From positions 2,790,001 to 2,854,000 of the forward strand of contig JACONQ010000003.1 in the NCBI GenBank assembly GCA_014281115.1: DNA of 64,000 nt. Direction: 5' to 3'. The notes under the pieces were generated by a model. The model saw nothing but the letters and a program-made list of their open reading frames with translations. It was not told the DNA's origin and did not search any database. Positions 13,561-26,296 of the stretch are shown piece after piece (the stretch's first letter is position 1; every line of letters starts with the position of its first letter). Origin of the DNA: Laburnicola sp. R22_1 (Eukaryota; Ascomycota; Dothideomycetes; Pleosporales; Didymosphaeriaceae). Both the position numbers and the translations under genes were made by a program.

Positions 13561-13899
13561 AATAGCCTCAAGTTCCGACGAGGCTTATAACCACACCTTA
13601 TAACCACTTATTGTGTCCAAAGTGCCATCGCAAACCATTCCCAATTATCGCAGATTATTGTAAACTATTCTAAGTGCCTTTATTGTTCAACTTCAGTTTG
13701 TAACCGCTTAACAGCGGTATTGCGATGATGTGCCCAGTAGCGGTGACTAAGTCTAAACAGGTCGTTTTGACCGGCGCAGTAGCGGCAACCTCCTCTGGCA
13801 AGGCGCGCATGACCGTGATAAACGACTTGGTTACTTACTGTGACAGCAGAGCGTTCCTGTTGTACTTATGTTACGGCGTACATGGCACTAATCTTATGC

Positions 13900-16800
13900 G
13901 CTAATACCTCTTGTCAAGCAGCTAAGTCCCCAAAGTTGGCGTGTTTTGCGGGTTTGCGTGGATTGTCGCGATAAAACTAGTCAACCGCTTCCAGCGCGTC
14001 AATTAGTAGCATCCATGGCTCCCAAGATGGATTGTCTGGGCCTTTGGGGTAGTTGTCCCATTCGACCGAGTACTAAAGCAAGCCTTTCTTGTTGCAGCGG
14101 TATAGGTCTTAGAGATTACTATTAACCCAACAGTTTAGTATAGCTTTGATCGTATAGTCCGATGTATCCTCTATATTAACGTTAATCTAACCTTCAGGTT
14201 CCACTTTCTGTCTAGGTAGTGCATTGTTAGCCTATTAGTGTAACAACCATGGGTGGAAAACGTTATGCACGCGACCTATCTCCGGTAGCAGGTCAAGTTT
14301 ATAGGCGGAGTTGTCTATAACTCTGGTAATAGTAAAGGGCCCGCGGTGTTTTATGTCCAACAACTTACTTAGACAAGTTGTCTTAATAAACCGCATATTA
14401 AGCATAACTTTGTCACTAACGCGTAGCTCAGGAGCAGGCATGCAGTCCAAGTTGGCGTATTCCACTTGTTTTGCTTACGCCTAGGCCATATTATCCTAAC
14501 AGAATCTCTGTATATCTTCCATCCTAGCGACAAGTTTGTCTGCTCTCCTCTAGTCTATGCGTGCGGAAGCGGACAGCGTGGTTGTGGAAGCGTCGGGTTC
14601 GTGAATCGTTAAGCGTGGCAAGTATCCTTTAGTCGCCATAAACGGAGAGACGCCAGTTGTGGTGCTGACCTAGTTGTTGGCGACGAACTCTGCCATAGGC
14701 AGGTAAAAGGCCCAATCATCCTGTTAGTAGTTAACGTACACTCTTAAGTATTGCTTAAGCCATGCGTTAACAATCTCTGTCTGGCCATCTGTTTTAGGAT
14801 AGTGTGACGTCGAGATCTTTGGTTTAGTACCCAGGCGTTAACATAACTGTCTCCAGAAATATAAGACAAACTAGGCACCTTAATCACTAACAATCTGCGC
14901 GGGGTATCCTTCCTCCCGCCAGACGTGCTTAACGAACGCTCGTACTAGCGTTGTAACTTTTAGGTCCGTGACTGGTATAAACTTCTTCTTCTTAAACAGG
15001 CGGTCCACGCTAATAAGTATACCCTTGTAAGTTCTACTGTAATCCTTGCATGCTAGTAATTCAGTAATGTAGTTAATAGATATACACTCCCAGTAACAGT
15101 CAGGGATAGGCAGTGGCCGCAGTAATCTGTGTTTCCCTTCTTTGTTAACCTTAGACCATTAACAGGTAAGACAATTACGGACATACTGTGCGATATTAGT
15201 AGTCATGCGTAGCCAGTAATACCATCGGCTAAGTCCATTATACGTGGCGTGTTTGCCAGGGTAACCTACGCAAAGCTTGTTGTAAGAGTCCTTTATAACC
15301 GCTGTACGTAGGCGGGCGTTGTTAGGTATGTAAACTTTGTCTCTAACATAGAATAACCCATCCCTTATCTGGCAATCCCCCAGTTCAATGCGGAGTTTCT
15401 TGTCGTGGATAAGTGCCATAGGGATTTGTTAGTGGCCACTGGTTTTTGCCCTCATAATTTCCTGCAGGTCTTTATTAGTGGGGTACGCTTCCTTAATTCT
15501 AGTAATAAGATCCTTGTCAGAGTCGCTGTTATTAACAAGAGGATTCATCCTTGTCTCCTCCTCTGTCTCCAGCGACTGCATAGGTGCCAAAGATAACAAC
15601 GCTAGTAATTCTTCCATAGACTCCTTACTAACGTAATCCTCTTCGCTAACAAGGTACGTTATCAAAGCCAGGTTTGCGATATTGTCTGTGTAATTGTGCG
15701 TTAAGATCTGCGCCATATATACTGCATGTTGGGAGCTGCTCTTGTTTGTCGCGTCGCGGCCATCACCGTCCTCGGGACCGTGATGGGCTTGCGGGCCGCC
15801 GTTGGTGCAGGCTTTAGGCGCAACGTAATGCAGCTTAAGGATAGTCTGCACCTGGTGTTGTCGGCGTTTATCGTGCGCGTCTTTGGGGAGGTCGCCTGGG
15901 CGTTGAGTGAGTGCATTAGGCTTTGCGCCTTGGCTCCTGGGCCTGTATCTTATAAGGAAGTTGAATTCGGAAAGGAATTCGGCCCAGCGAGCTTGACAAC
16001 AGTTCAGTCGCTTGTTAGTTATAAAGTAGCGCAATGCCAAGTGATCAGAAATAACGTCAATCGGAGTCTTGGTACCAGACAGCTCAAATCGCCATTCTTC
16101 GAAGGCGCGCACTATCGCAAGGAGTTCTTTGTCGTATATCTTATAGTTGCACTCCGCGGGGTTCATCTTATATAATAAGTAAGCGACAGGTTTAAGTACG
16201 CCATTGTGCATCTGTGACAAGACCGCTGCAGTGACGAAGTCGGACGCGTTGGTCTCAAGCCAAGTCTCTAAGTCGGCGTCAAAGTGGGCCAGTATTAGCG
16301 CACTAGTAAAAGCTTGCTTAAGTCGCTCAAAAGCTTAAGCTGCGGCGGAGTCTAGTGCCAAAGGAAACGTCTTAACGCGGTTCTCAGTCTTCTTTGTAAG
16401 TTTGGTGAGAGGACGGGCGAGTTGGCTAAAGCCTAGGATAAACTGTCTATAAAAGTTGGCAAATCCCAAGAAGGCTTGAACGTCTTTAACGCTGCGAGGA
16501 AGTTGCCATTCCTGTATAGTCTTGACTTTGGTGGGGTCCATTTCGATGCTGTTAGTCGTTAAGATCAACCCAAGGTACTTGACTCGCTTCACTTTGAACT
16601 GTAACTTATGGATGTCCAAGTAGAGTCTGGCGTTAATAAGTTTTCCCACTACAAGTCAGATATGTTTCTCATATTCATCCTTGTTGTCAGAGTAAATAAG
16701 TACATCGTCCAGATACGCCGTGCAAAAGTCGTCCAGGTACTGTCGCAGGACATCGTTAATATATAATTGAAAGGTTCCAGGTGCGTTGCATAATCCAAAC

Positions 16801-18017
16801 AGCATAACGAGATATTCGTATAAGCCGTACCTTGTCAGAAAGGCAGTCTTTTCCTCGTCTCCTTCCTTGACACATACAGCGTTAAAAGCCGCTATAACAT
16901 TAACAATACTCATGATTCTGGCCTTAGTCAGACGTGCCATAATTTCTTTAATAGAAGGAGGTGCGTTGTAATTCTTCTTTGTGGCTGTATTAAGGGCTCT
17001 ATAGTCGACGCATATCCTTAACCCGCCTCTAGGCTTCTTAACGCATAAGACTGGGGCGGCGTATAGTGAGCTACTAGGACGAATAAAGCCTTTGCCTAGC
17101 ATCTTATCGATATACGTCTTAACTGCCTCACACTCCTTTTATATTAGCCTGTAGATCTTTGGCCTTAGAACGGCTGCATCTGGATCCAGATCTATAGCGT
17201 AATCAATTCCTAGTCGGTGTGGCGGCAGTTTGTTCGCTTCCTTTGGGTCGAATCCATAAGCAAAGTCGAACAAGAATGACAGCAGTAGCTCTGTGATTTG
17301 TTATCAGGTAAGCGCAGGTTTCTCTATCTTTCTCATATACTTCTCGAAGTCGGCCTCGAACACCACATAATACTATGCGGCGCAAAGGTTGGCTGCAATA
17401 TGCTCATGAAGGTTATTAGAGTTGTCTCCGCCTGAGTTAAGTGCTTCAAGACGCTCCTAATAGTGTGGTTCGATAAAAATGGCTGAATCGGGATCCTTCG
17501 AAATCATCATGGCAGCTGCGCGGCCGGAGATTATGTCTATTCCATTCTTTACTGTCTTTTTCTGGGTAGCACTATTAGGTGGCTTATTATTATAGATCTT
17601 GTCGGGCATAGCGCCGTCCAAGCAGTTCACCAGACAGTAAGTCGACTCAAAGCTTAGGGACCTTATTTCTCCAAACGCTAGTACTAGCCTATAATAATCC
17701 ATCTAATTCATACTAAGTAAGACGTCAAACTTGCCAATCTTAGTAACGTAACACAAGACCATGCTAGTATGCGTTCCATGTCTAACGGCGACTTCGACTG
17801 CAGTTCGTAATTTTCCGAATAAGTTACCGTCTGCCAGAGCGAGACCAATAGGACGCTCCAACGTAATTTCTTTGAGCTGGTGTTGTTTAACTGTCTGACA
17901 ATAAATAAAACAAGTGGTAGCTCCTGTGTCCACCAGACTGCGTGCGCGCAACCATTTTCGTGCAACTGGAAGTTTGATATAATAGTTAAATTCTAATTGT
18001 CTGGACGCGTCCAGCAT
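13900..18017 (-). pseudogene. Nested chromovirus pol: PR-RT-RH-IN-chromodomain
   Basis: Minus-strand order. The protease (18017-17703) has an intact L-V-D-T-G-A site. RT (about 17350-16650) has V-D-Y-R-A-L-N and an intact catalytic Y-L-D-D near 16700. The RT thumb/RNase H region (16649-15429) has Y-D-K-E-L-L-A-I and S-D-H motifs. The integrase zinc part (15419-15159) ends Y-V-R-N-C-L-T-C. The integrase C-terminal GPY/F-like part (14465-14235) has H-R-G-P-F-T-I and V-F-H-P-W-L-L. A chromodomain near 14130-13930 reads V-E-W-D-N-Y and W-E-P. TAG/TAA codons between these blocks break the frame. It would be an autonomous chromovirus pol if whole. Confidence 0.9.
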
Positions 18018-18163
18018 AGGGTTAACGTCTAAGGCGAGCGCGGAAACGGCGTGGATGACGGCGGGTTCATCTAGGGTATGATAACTGGCAGCGGCTTCAA
18101 GTCGACGAATAGTACGTTTGACCTCCCTCTGGGTCCTACGCCAAGGTTGCTTCCGATCGCGAT

Positions 18164-20887
18164 TTAGTTTGGGAGCGCCTCGTTTTCCGAATCCTCATCT
18201 GTCTCGCTCTTATAAGCGAAGCTATCCTTGTTGTCATTAGCATCCTCTACATAGGCGGTGTTAATTGCGGCAGCTAGGGCAGGTATGTCCTTGGAAGGGA
18301 CGTAGTCTTTGCCCTTGCAGGGTGCGGATTCATCCCGCAATGTGTGACCGGGTTTGCCGCACTTAAAGTATAGTCCCAACTTGCTCATGCGGTTATGTTC
18401 TTCTGTAGTGCGTTTCTAGGTAAGGGCTCGCGGCGCTTTGCGTGTCTGCATCCTGTCGCTTAGAGAACGTTTACGCAATTGATCCTTTCCTGATATACTT
18501 GTAGATGACTTCTTTGGACCGGAGTGTAGTTGGCTGTCAATGTCGAGATTGTACTGGTGCAGTTGACGAGCGCGGGCGAGGAAGGCCATAAGGCTCTCGT
18601 TCGGGATTGAGCTGGCGGAGGCTTGACGGGCCAATCGACTATCCATGAGTCGGCGAGCGTGACGTACTTTGCCCATCTCATCCATACTGAGTAAGTTGAT
18701 AACTAATAGGAATTGTCCTTGCTATTGCGCAAATGTCTCGCCCTTCTTCTATTGTAAGGAGTTGTCGTAGAGTTTCTGCTTAGCTTCGACAATGCGGTTG
18801 TAGGACATATAAGTCTCATCCAACGGTCTCAGTAGGTCGTCTAAGGTGTTGACCGAGTTGAGGATCGGGTACACCAAACTCTAAGCATCGTCCTTAATAA
18901 AGCGACGGACATAGCGAACCTTGTGTTCTTCTAACAGAAGCGTGATGGCTTTGTTAATCGCTTGTATACGCCATCGTTCGTAGTCTTCCTTGTCTTTCCC
19001 GCTAAAGGACTCTATCTCAGGTGCCTTGTAGTGCGATCCTCCACCTGTCGCAAGCGATACGTGAGACGCGCTGAAAGGTCGCTCTGAATCTCTCCGATCA
19101 TCACGTCGGTCACGGTCGTCGCGTCGGTCTCGGTCGTCGCGTCGATCGCGGTGGTCAAATCGATCGCGATCTTCCTGGTCGTAGTCTCGGGGTTCATATG
19201 CATCCTCGCGGTTGCCGCGCAAATCTCGTCGTTCGTATCCAGTGTCACGGTATAGGTTCTCGTTGGGACGAGCATGGGTAAACCTACCGTAAGCCGAACC
19301 GGCTGGATGATAGTTGAGAGCGGGATCGCTGTTCGGCGTATAGACATCGCGTCGGGGAGAGCGCGCGCGACCAGTGCCGCGGGGAAGAGAAGGCGACCTA
19401 TTAAACTGATTACGTGGGAGAGGTTGCCCTCGTCCTATCACGTCATAGGTTTGACAAGTGGTTTGTTGTCTCAGAGCTTTCAACTCATCCTCAGCTACGT
19501 AAGCCGCTTTCTCGGCTAGTAGTGCTCGTCGTTCTGTCTGCTGCAAGTCGTGCTTGAGGTGTTGAGCATCCTGGACGGCATACTGGTAGTCAGCTTTTAC
19601 GTTATAAAGCTCGGTGTTCGCATTCTGGTTAGCGGTCATCGCATCGTTGAACTTGCTCTGCAACTCTTGTCCTGCCTGCACTGTCTAACAGAAACAAGTA
19701 AGGATGTCCTTCAGCTCGTCTTTAGCAGAGGCTAAGTCGATTCCTCGCTGCTTATAAGAGTCCAGCAGGGCGTCATGTGCTTGTTGTAGTTGCTCATGAG
19801 CCTCGGGGTTAGTGCCACCTACAGAGTTGTATGCGTTACGCAGTCGTTGAAACGTAGATTCCAATGCGTTAAGTTAAGAGAGTTTCTCCGCTAGTTGTTC
19901 CCCAGACTTTGCGCACTTGACGATGACGTCAAACCAGGCGTCAGGGTGGGCCTGTACGTCCTCGGCGAACTTAGCGGCGTCCGTCAGTCGAAACGTCTTT
20001 TCTACCCATTCTCCTTGGGCATCCTTGTATTGTACTTCTAGGTTGTAACCCAGTCCTCCTTCTTCGTCAACTGGGCCACAGGCTTCTACAAATAAGTTGG
20101 AGGCTCTTAAGGAAGTACGTCGTCGGTCGTCGCGCGTGAGCGGAGGTGGGGACTCGAAGCGGATCTGAGGTAACGCTTTCTTGGGTGCTCGTATGTCCTC
20201 GGGGCTGCGACTATCGGACTTTGAGCGCGAGGCTCCTCGAACCGGTGACTGACGTACTTGCTCGCGTGAGCGGCCTCGGTTGGGAGATTGTTGAGGTGTC
20301 TGAATCGTCACGCGGCGGGTGTCACGCGGAACGTCGCGTTGTTCGAACTTAGTTGCGTCGAAGATGTCGTCAATCCTGTCAGTCGTTGTGTCGAAATATT
20401 GGGATGTGTTTCGCGGCAGTCGAGTGTCCCAAGCCGCAGGTCTAGCTCGTGGGTTCATAGCGGGGATAACTAGTGACTGAGATTGCGAGTCACCCGCGAT
20501 GGTAGTGGATTCTTGAGTATCGTCTGCACCTACCCGACTACGAGCAAAGGTCTCTGCGAAGGATGGGGTAAAGTTCTTTAGGTCTCCAGCCCCGCAAGGT
20601 TGCGGCGTAGGCGAGTCCGTGTTGCCAAAGTCGAAACTGCCTGGCATAGGAGATTGGGGTGCGCGGCGTCGACCTTGCTCGTCGTACGTACCGCTGACGC
20701 GGGGGTAGCTGGATGCCATTGGCAGCGGGTGAGTCGAAGTTATAAGTCGAAGTTGATGTTGCGGTTGCGGGTGAGGTGCGGTCTTTGGCACCTCAGGCGG
20801 TGTTATACAAAAGTCGCCAGCCGGATCTCTCACTAACGTCCGTTCTGCTGAATTGCCCCAGATGTCACTTCTATCGCTGTGAAACAC
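18164..20887 (-). pseudogene. Nested chromovirus gag
   Basis: Gag occupies three long open stretches (20887-19874, 19681-18881, 18685-18416) plus a knuckle piece (18388-18164). The middle part has a heptad-rich coiled coil followed by a strongly Arg/Asp-repetitive segment (D-R-D-R-R-D-D type, about 19190-19080). The knuckle reads Y-F-K-C-G-K-P-G-H, with the first Cys changed to Tyr as expected of G>A. The start at 20887 is the first Met of the longest stretch. Stops separate the pieces, so it is inactive, though much less damaged than the outer element. Confidence 0.8.
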
Positions 20888-21270
20888 TATGAATCACTGT
20901 GAAGTCGTAGTAGGGAGGGCCAGGTCCTCGTTAAGTCGTCCTCTCCGCTGACGTTCTGTAGCGGCACACGCGTCAACCCGCGCGTCCAGCCCTACCGTCT
21001 GCCTACTCTCCACAACGTCAGTTGCGCCTGAGAGGGAGGATGTCCTTGGTCAAGTCAAGTTTCTACGTGTCGTCGTCGACCGCGTCGTCGCTCGTACGCA
21101 CACCACTGCGCCCCAAGTCCGGGCACGCCACGCGATCGCGGGATCTCCGATTCGTCGTCGCGCAATTCTCCGATTCGTCGTCGTACTGGCTCGCGTAGAT
21201 CCGATCGCTGGCGCCCTGGTCGGTGGGCCTGTCGCAGCTAGAACCCTGAGGGGGAGTGATAGCAGTATAG

Positions 21271-21455
21271 TGTTAGGGTTCGGGCCCGCGATAGTTGGGA
21301 TAAAGGTAAGTTGATTCCTAGTACATGAAATACTGCTATGCCAAGTGGGCAGGCAGGGCGGCAGCACCTTATGGGTGCTGCCGAGCTAACGCCAAATCGG
21401 GCCTAGCGCCGGATCAACGTTGTTCCGGGCCGGGTGCCGCCATGGATCCATGACA
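21271..21455 (-). repeat. 5' LTR of nested chromovirus
   Basis: Partner of 13363-13547 with one base difference. The downstream target duplication CTTAC is at 21456-21460, after which the outer element's sequence resumes. Confidence 0.95.
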
Positions 21456-21460
21456 CTTAC

Positions 21461-24400
21461 AGGAATTAACTATTTAATTAAAACTACCCTAGCCAGAATA
21501 ACCTAGGATAGCTCCCTTTCGCCTCACCAAATCACTAACACAAAAGAAGAACTTGCGGAAGATAAACAATAAATTGCGTTTAGCAGACCCACTAGCCCTA
21601 TAGGATCTAGCCAACCTCCTAGAACTTATTTAGGCGCTAACGCGGGAACAATTATACGCTGCCAGTTTTAATATTAACATAGTAACTGCCGCAGCCTTCG
21701 CTATAAATAGCGACCACAAGTCTAACGCGATTATAGGTTGTACCAGCCCCTATAAGCTGGCCAAACTTATTAAGGACCGCGAGAGCGAGATACACAGCCC
21801 AGAAAACAAGTCCTAAGCTAACCTACTTGCTAAAATAAAACAAGCGCTCCCCTAGCTAGGATACACTAGAGCGGAGCCCGCCTATTTTTTAAAATTAGAT
21901 TCTAACGCCCTTCTGCCTTACTAAAAGGGCGTTAATTACTATGTTAACCTTACTAAAGACCCGTCTACGCTTACCACCTCGCCTTTGTATAGTATATCCT
22001 TAAAGCACCTTAAACTCCTTAAAGCCTATATTAACAACCATATTAAGCGCGGGTTTATTGTCCCTAGTGACGCCAGCTTTGCTTCGCCAGTGTTATTTGC
22101 CAAAAAGTTAGGCGGAGGTTAGCGCTTTTGCGTTAATTACTGCCAGCTTAATACTATTACCAAAAAGAATATTATAGTAATCCCACTTATTAAGAAGACA
22201 CTTATGCGCCTCTCTAGAGCGAGACTTTTTACTAAGCTTAATATTTGCCAAGCATTCTACTAAATCTGGCTCACCCTAGAGACTAAAGCGCTAACTACTT
22301 TTCGAATCTAGTATGGAAACTATAAGTATAGGGTCTTACCCTTTAGTCTCTACAACAGTCCTACTACCTTTTAACAGTTTATTAATAGCGTTCTGGGCGA
22401 TTATCTAGACGACTTCTATACTGCATATATCGACAACATCCTTATCTTTTCTAAGGATCCCCTAGAACACGAAGAATATATTCGCAAGGTTCTACTCCGC
22501 TTAAGGGACGCTAATCTCTAAGCTAATCTTAAGAAATACGAATTCGCTATAACAGAAACTAAGTTCTTAAAATATATTATTAGCACTAAAGGAATCTATA
22601 AGGACCCTACAAAGACCGCTATAGTTTAGAAATAGAAAGAGCCCATAACACTTAAGGTATTACAAAGCTTTTTAGGCTTCTGCAACTACTACTACTCCTT
22701 CCTTCCTTACTATAGGCGGGTTATTTGTCCCCTAATTAAGCTGCTAAAAAATAGTGCCTTTCACACCTTTAGAGACTAGGAACGTGCCGCCTTTAAAGCC
22801 GCCAAGCAACTTGTAGCCAGCGACGTCCTAGTCTTATAGTACTTCTTATTTTAGATTACTCGCATAGAAACTAACTTTAGTAACGGCGTTAATATAGGCT
22901 CTCTTAGTTAACTACAATCTAATAGTACCTGGCGCCTAGTTGCATAGTACTCTAAATTATTAAAGCTCGCTAAGTTAAATTATAATATTTACAACAACGA
23001 AATATTAGCAGTTATATAGGGCCTTTTAGAATAAAGAGCGCAACTAATTAGCCTCTAAACCGCGAAGCCCTTTAATATTATTACTAATTATTAGGCCCTT
23101 AAGTACTTTAGCACCAAACGTAAGCTCTCTTTACAGCAAGCCTATTAGTCTAAAAAGCTGTCTAAATACTATTATTAAATTACATACTAACTAGGCATCG
23201 CAAATGTTATAGCTAGTGCGCTATCTAGAAAATAGAATAAGCTAAAGTCGCAGAAGGAGAAGAATTAAGAGGCTCGCACCTAGTTTTTTCTCCCGCAACT
23301 ACCAAATACTGCCAAAGCAGCCCTTGGGGCTGTTATAATTATAGAGTAGAAGAAAGGAAAAGTTAATATAAGCCCTAAAGGAGCCTATCCTTATATACTT
23401 ATTAATCGCCTACTGTATGCTAATTAAATACACAAGGTGCTTGAATCGCTTTAAGAAGCTGCCCATTTCGGATTACTAGGTTTCGCCCTTACCCCTTTAG
23501 GATTACTTCTCTATAAAGACCGCCTAGTAGTTCCCTCTATAGAGTTTCTCCAAACATATCTAATTTAAACAATGCATACTTATTAGGTCACTGCCTATTT
23601 AGGTTCACAAAAAACTCTCTGGCTTTTATACTAGTTATATTACTAGAAGGATATAAACACTAACATTAATAGGTATATCTCTAATTGCAAAGACTGCTAG
23701 TGGAGTAAGCCCTTACTAGACAAAAAGCCAGGCTTGTTACACCCACTTCCTATCCCTAAAAATATCTAGCAAGATGTCTTAATCGATTTTAAATTATTCC
23801 CTAAGGATAAGAAAGGGTACAATAACGCGATGGTATCTTGTTGCCGCCTATCTAAGCGTGCCTTTTCTATGCCCTGCTGCAAGACAGTTATAGCTAAACA
23901 AGTCGCCAATCTCTACTATTAGTACATATTTAGAGTCTTTGGCCCCCCTTAATTAATTGTTTCTAACCACAGCCCCTAGTTTATTTCCGCTTTCCTGGCT
24001 ACTTTATATAAGCTTATAGGTATTAAGTAACTTTTCTCTATAGCGCGACATTTGCAAACTAATGGCCAAACTAAAATTATAAATTAGTACCTTAACTAGT
24101 ATCTGCGTCCGTTTATTAACTTTTATTAAGACAACTAGTCAGATTTGCTGCCCAGCATAGACTAGGCCCAAGCGATACTGCCCCATAACAGTACTAGAGT
24201 TTCACCTTTTAAGATTAAGTTTAGGCATTAGCCATACTTTCACTAGAACTAGCGCGAGCGTACCCAACCAGTTACCAAATCTCTAGACAACGTCACTTTA
24301 GAAAAGGCTAAGGCGTGGGTTAAGGCCTATGCCAAAGCCTACGAATTTATCCGTGACACCGCCCGCGCCAATATATCTACTATCTAGGAAATGCAATTAG

Positions 24401-24850
24401 AGCAGGCTAACAAATACAGACAAGCTATTAATTTCGACGTAGGGGACTAGGTCTTTGTTACCCCAAAGGGATTTATTACTAAACGCCCGTTAGTTAAGTT
24501 AAATTATTAAATAAAAGGACCATACCTAATTATAGGCAAGAAAGGCCACTTATTTATACTTAAACTCCCACAATACATAAGAGTTTACCTAGTATTCCAC
24601 GCTAATAGGCTTTAAAGAGATCTAAATAATCCCTTACTAGGTTAATTACAACCTCTAGAACTATCTATTAAGGTAGAGAGAGTCCTTAAGTGGCTAGTTT
24701 CTCGCATCCTTAATAGCAAAGTAGACCACAAAACACTAAAGTACTAGGCAGCGTAGGAAGGGCATAACCCCAACCCAACCTACTACCCTGCCAACAACTT
24801 TGTTAACTCTCCCCTGCTAATTAAAGCTTACTATTAAGAGTACCCTAAGC
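21461..24850 (+). pseudogene. Outer Gypsy pol: RT-RH-IN-chromodomain, RIP-broken
   Basis: After the nested insertion the + strand reads through RT (about 21990-22600) with H-I-K-R-G-F-I and the catalytic box now Y-I-D-N instead of Y-x-D-D (near 22427). RNase H follows (about 22780-23230). The integrase HHCC region (about 23570-23710) ends C-K-D-C, the core runs to about 24250, and a GPY/F-like K-G-P-Y-L-I-I is near 24515. A chromodomain lies at about 24660-24850 with E-G-H-N-P-N-P-T-Y-Y-P-A-N-N-F. Many TAG/TAA codons and the Asp>Asn in the RT box make it dead. The chromodomain marks it as a chromovirus. Confidence 0.9.
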
Positions 24851-25532
24851 GAGCTAGTCCACTAAAACAGTTGCCTATTTAGCTAAATACCGCCCTCTAA
24901 GACACCTTTCTAAAGCCTATCCCTAAAGACAATGTGCCCACAAAGACAGGGTTAAAGCGCCGCATTAGGCGTGCTTAGCTAGGTGCCTATTGCTTTTTAA
25001 CACCTGCACGCCCTTAGACTCGCGCGCGTAACCAGATACCTATCGCTTTTTGGTACCCTCACCCCTGGACGTCCCCACTACCGCCGGCAGCCCCTATGGC
25101 TTTAGAAGCCGCCCTGCCCTAATTAAAAACTGCATGGTTAGGTCAACACGTTTTTTAAAACGCTCTCCTATAGTACTAGGGAACCTTATGCAACACAATT
25201 GCGCTAGCGCGCAACAAACTAACTAGAAAATTTTTGGCTAACCGCGTTTTTATATAGTGTTAGAGCCAAGAATATACTCTATTAGCAAAATGCCGAACGC
25301 TAAGATGTAGTTTCTACCGCGTTTTTTTCACTAATCCACTAATTCACCCCCAACAACTTTCCTTAATATCTCCACTAAATGGCACCCAAATTAAAAACCG
25401 AGGCCACCGCTAGAACTGTAGGGGCCTATTGCCCCTACTCTAGCCCTCTTCGGCCCTAAAATAGTGCTAGTTACGTTGAAAATCCGCCAAAACACACTAT
25501 TTTCACATACTTTCCTTCCTATTTTCAGGCCT

Positions 25533-25546
25533 TAAAAGGGGGGTTA
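25533..25546 (+). promoter_or_regulatory. Polypurine tract of outer Gypsy
   Basis: AAAAGGGGGG followed by TTA abuts the right LTR. The same place in the related copy (rc of 50320-50333) reads AAAAAGGGGGTTA. The stretch 24850-25532 is the element's 3' untranslated part and shows no other feature. Confidence 0.8.
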
Positions 25547-25824
25547 TGTAACGGTTCGTGGCTGCCTCCCTACTAGTCATTCACCATTACCTTTCCTTTC
25601 ACACCCTAATAGCGCCTTTCACCTTATAGAAGGCGCCTTTCCTAGTTAGTGTTAGCGCGTGGTTCGCGTGGGCCTATGCCCTACGCCGCCCACTATATAA
25701 GTAAGGGCCCCCCAGTTTCCTTCCTTATCCCCTATCTTAGTATAGTCCTAATTTAGTTATCTCTTTCAACCATACTAGCTGTCCCCGAGAGGTTTGCCCT
25801 ATAAGGCCGTGTACCGCCCTTACA
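25547..25824 (+). repeat. Right (3') LTR of outer Gypsy
   Basis: 278 bp, starting TGTAACGG and ending CTTACA, followed by the TAATC duplication (25825-25829). It is clearly less RIP-mutated than the left LTR. Confidence 0.95.
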
Positions 25825-26296
25825 TAATCTATCTCTAGCGGCTGCTATTAGTATAGCTTTGCTCTAGTAGGTAGTCTAAGCGTATAGACTCTATATAGTT
25901 ATAAGAGGAAATTGCTAATAGTAGAACTAGTACCTTATAGAAAAATATATTTGTACTATTCTATAAAGCCTACACTAAGCTTATTATATAACTAGCCTAT
26001 TATTACGCAACGCTAGAAAATTCTAAGCAAAACTACACAACTAAAAATAAGCCCTAGATAAGCTATATCCTTATATACTCCTATTAACTATAATTAATAC
26101 TTAAGCAAAAGCTATAAAAAGTATTTCTAGTTATAAAATACCTACTAATTCTACACTAGAATATAAAAGAACGACTACTATTGCTTAGAAAGTAATATAA
26201 TAACTAAGGTTTAAGGTAAAGAAATATTGCCTTAGTTTATGTAAAATATCTAGATGTCTAGTAAGAAATCTATATATAAAATATACTTAGGATAAC

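Larger units (their letters stand above)
13363..21455 (-). mobile_element. Nested Ty3/Gypsy chromovirus
   Basis: This is a complete LTR retrotransposon on the minus strand, 8093 bp, with 185-bp LTRs and CTTAC target duplications at 13358-13362 and 21456-21460. Minus-strand order is 5' LTR (21271-21455), leader, gag with coiled coil, Arg/Asp-rich stretch and knuckle, protease, RT, RNase H, integrase with HHCC and GPY/F parts, chromodomain, polypurine tract, 3' LTR. GC content is clearly higher than the surrounding DNA, and the LTRs differ at about one base, so it is the younger layer. The coding part still has several nonsense codons. Confidence 0.95.
9374..25824 (+). mobile_element. Ty3/Gypsy chromovirus (outer), nested and RIP-mutated
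   Basis: This is a full-length LTR retrotransposon in + orientation with 278-bp LTRs that begin TGTAAC and end CTTACA, flanked by TAATC duplications. The internal order is tandem-repeat leader, gag with a CCHC knuckle, protease, RT, RNase H, integrase with GPY/F-like end, chromodomain, polypurine tract. An 8.1-kb second retrotransposon (13363-21455) is inserted between the protease and RT regions. Without it the element would be about 8.35 kb. Coding parts carry many TAG/TAA codons. A related, partly deleted copy lies at 50043-57370 on the opposite strand. Confidence 0.95.

Noticed and set aside
15726..16175. 149-codon + strand frame
   Set aside because: It overlaps the minus-strand RNase H region of the nested chromovirus, whose motifs are clear. 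The + frame has no recognisable motif.
20146..20836. Several + strand frames of 60-80 codons
   Set aside because: They are antisense to the gag region of the nested chromovirus and arise from its GC-rich composition.
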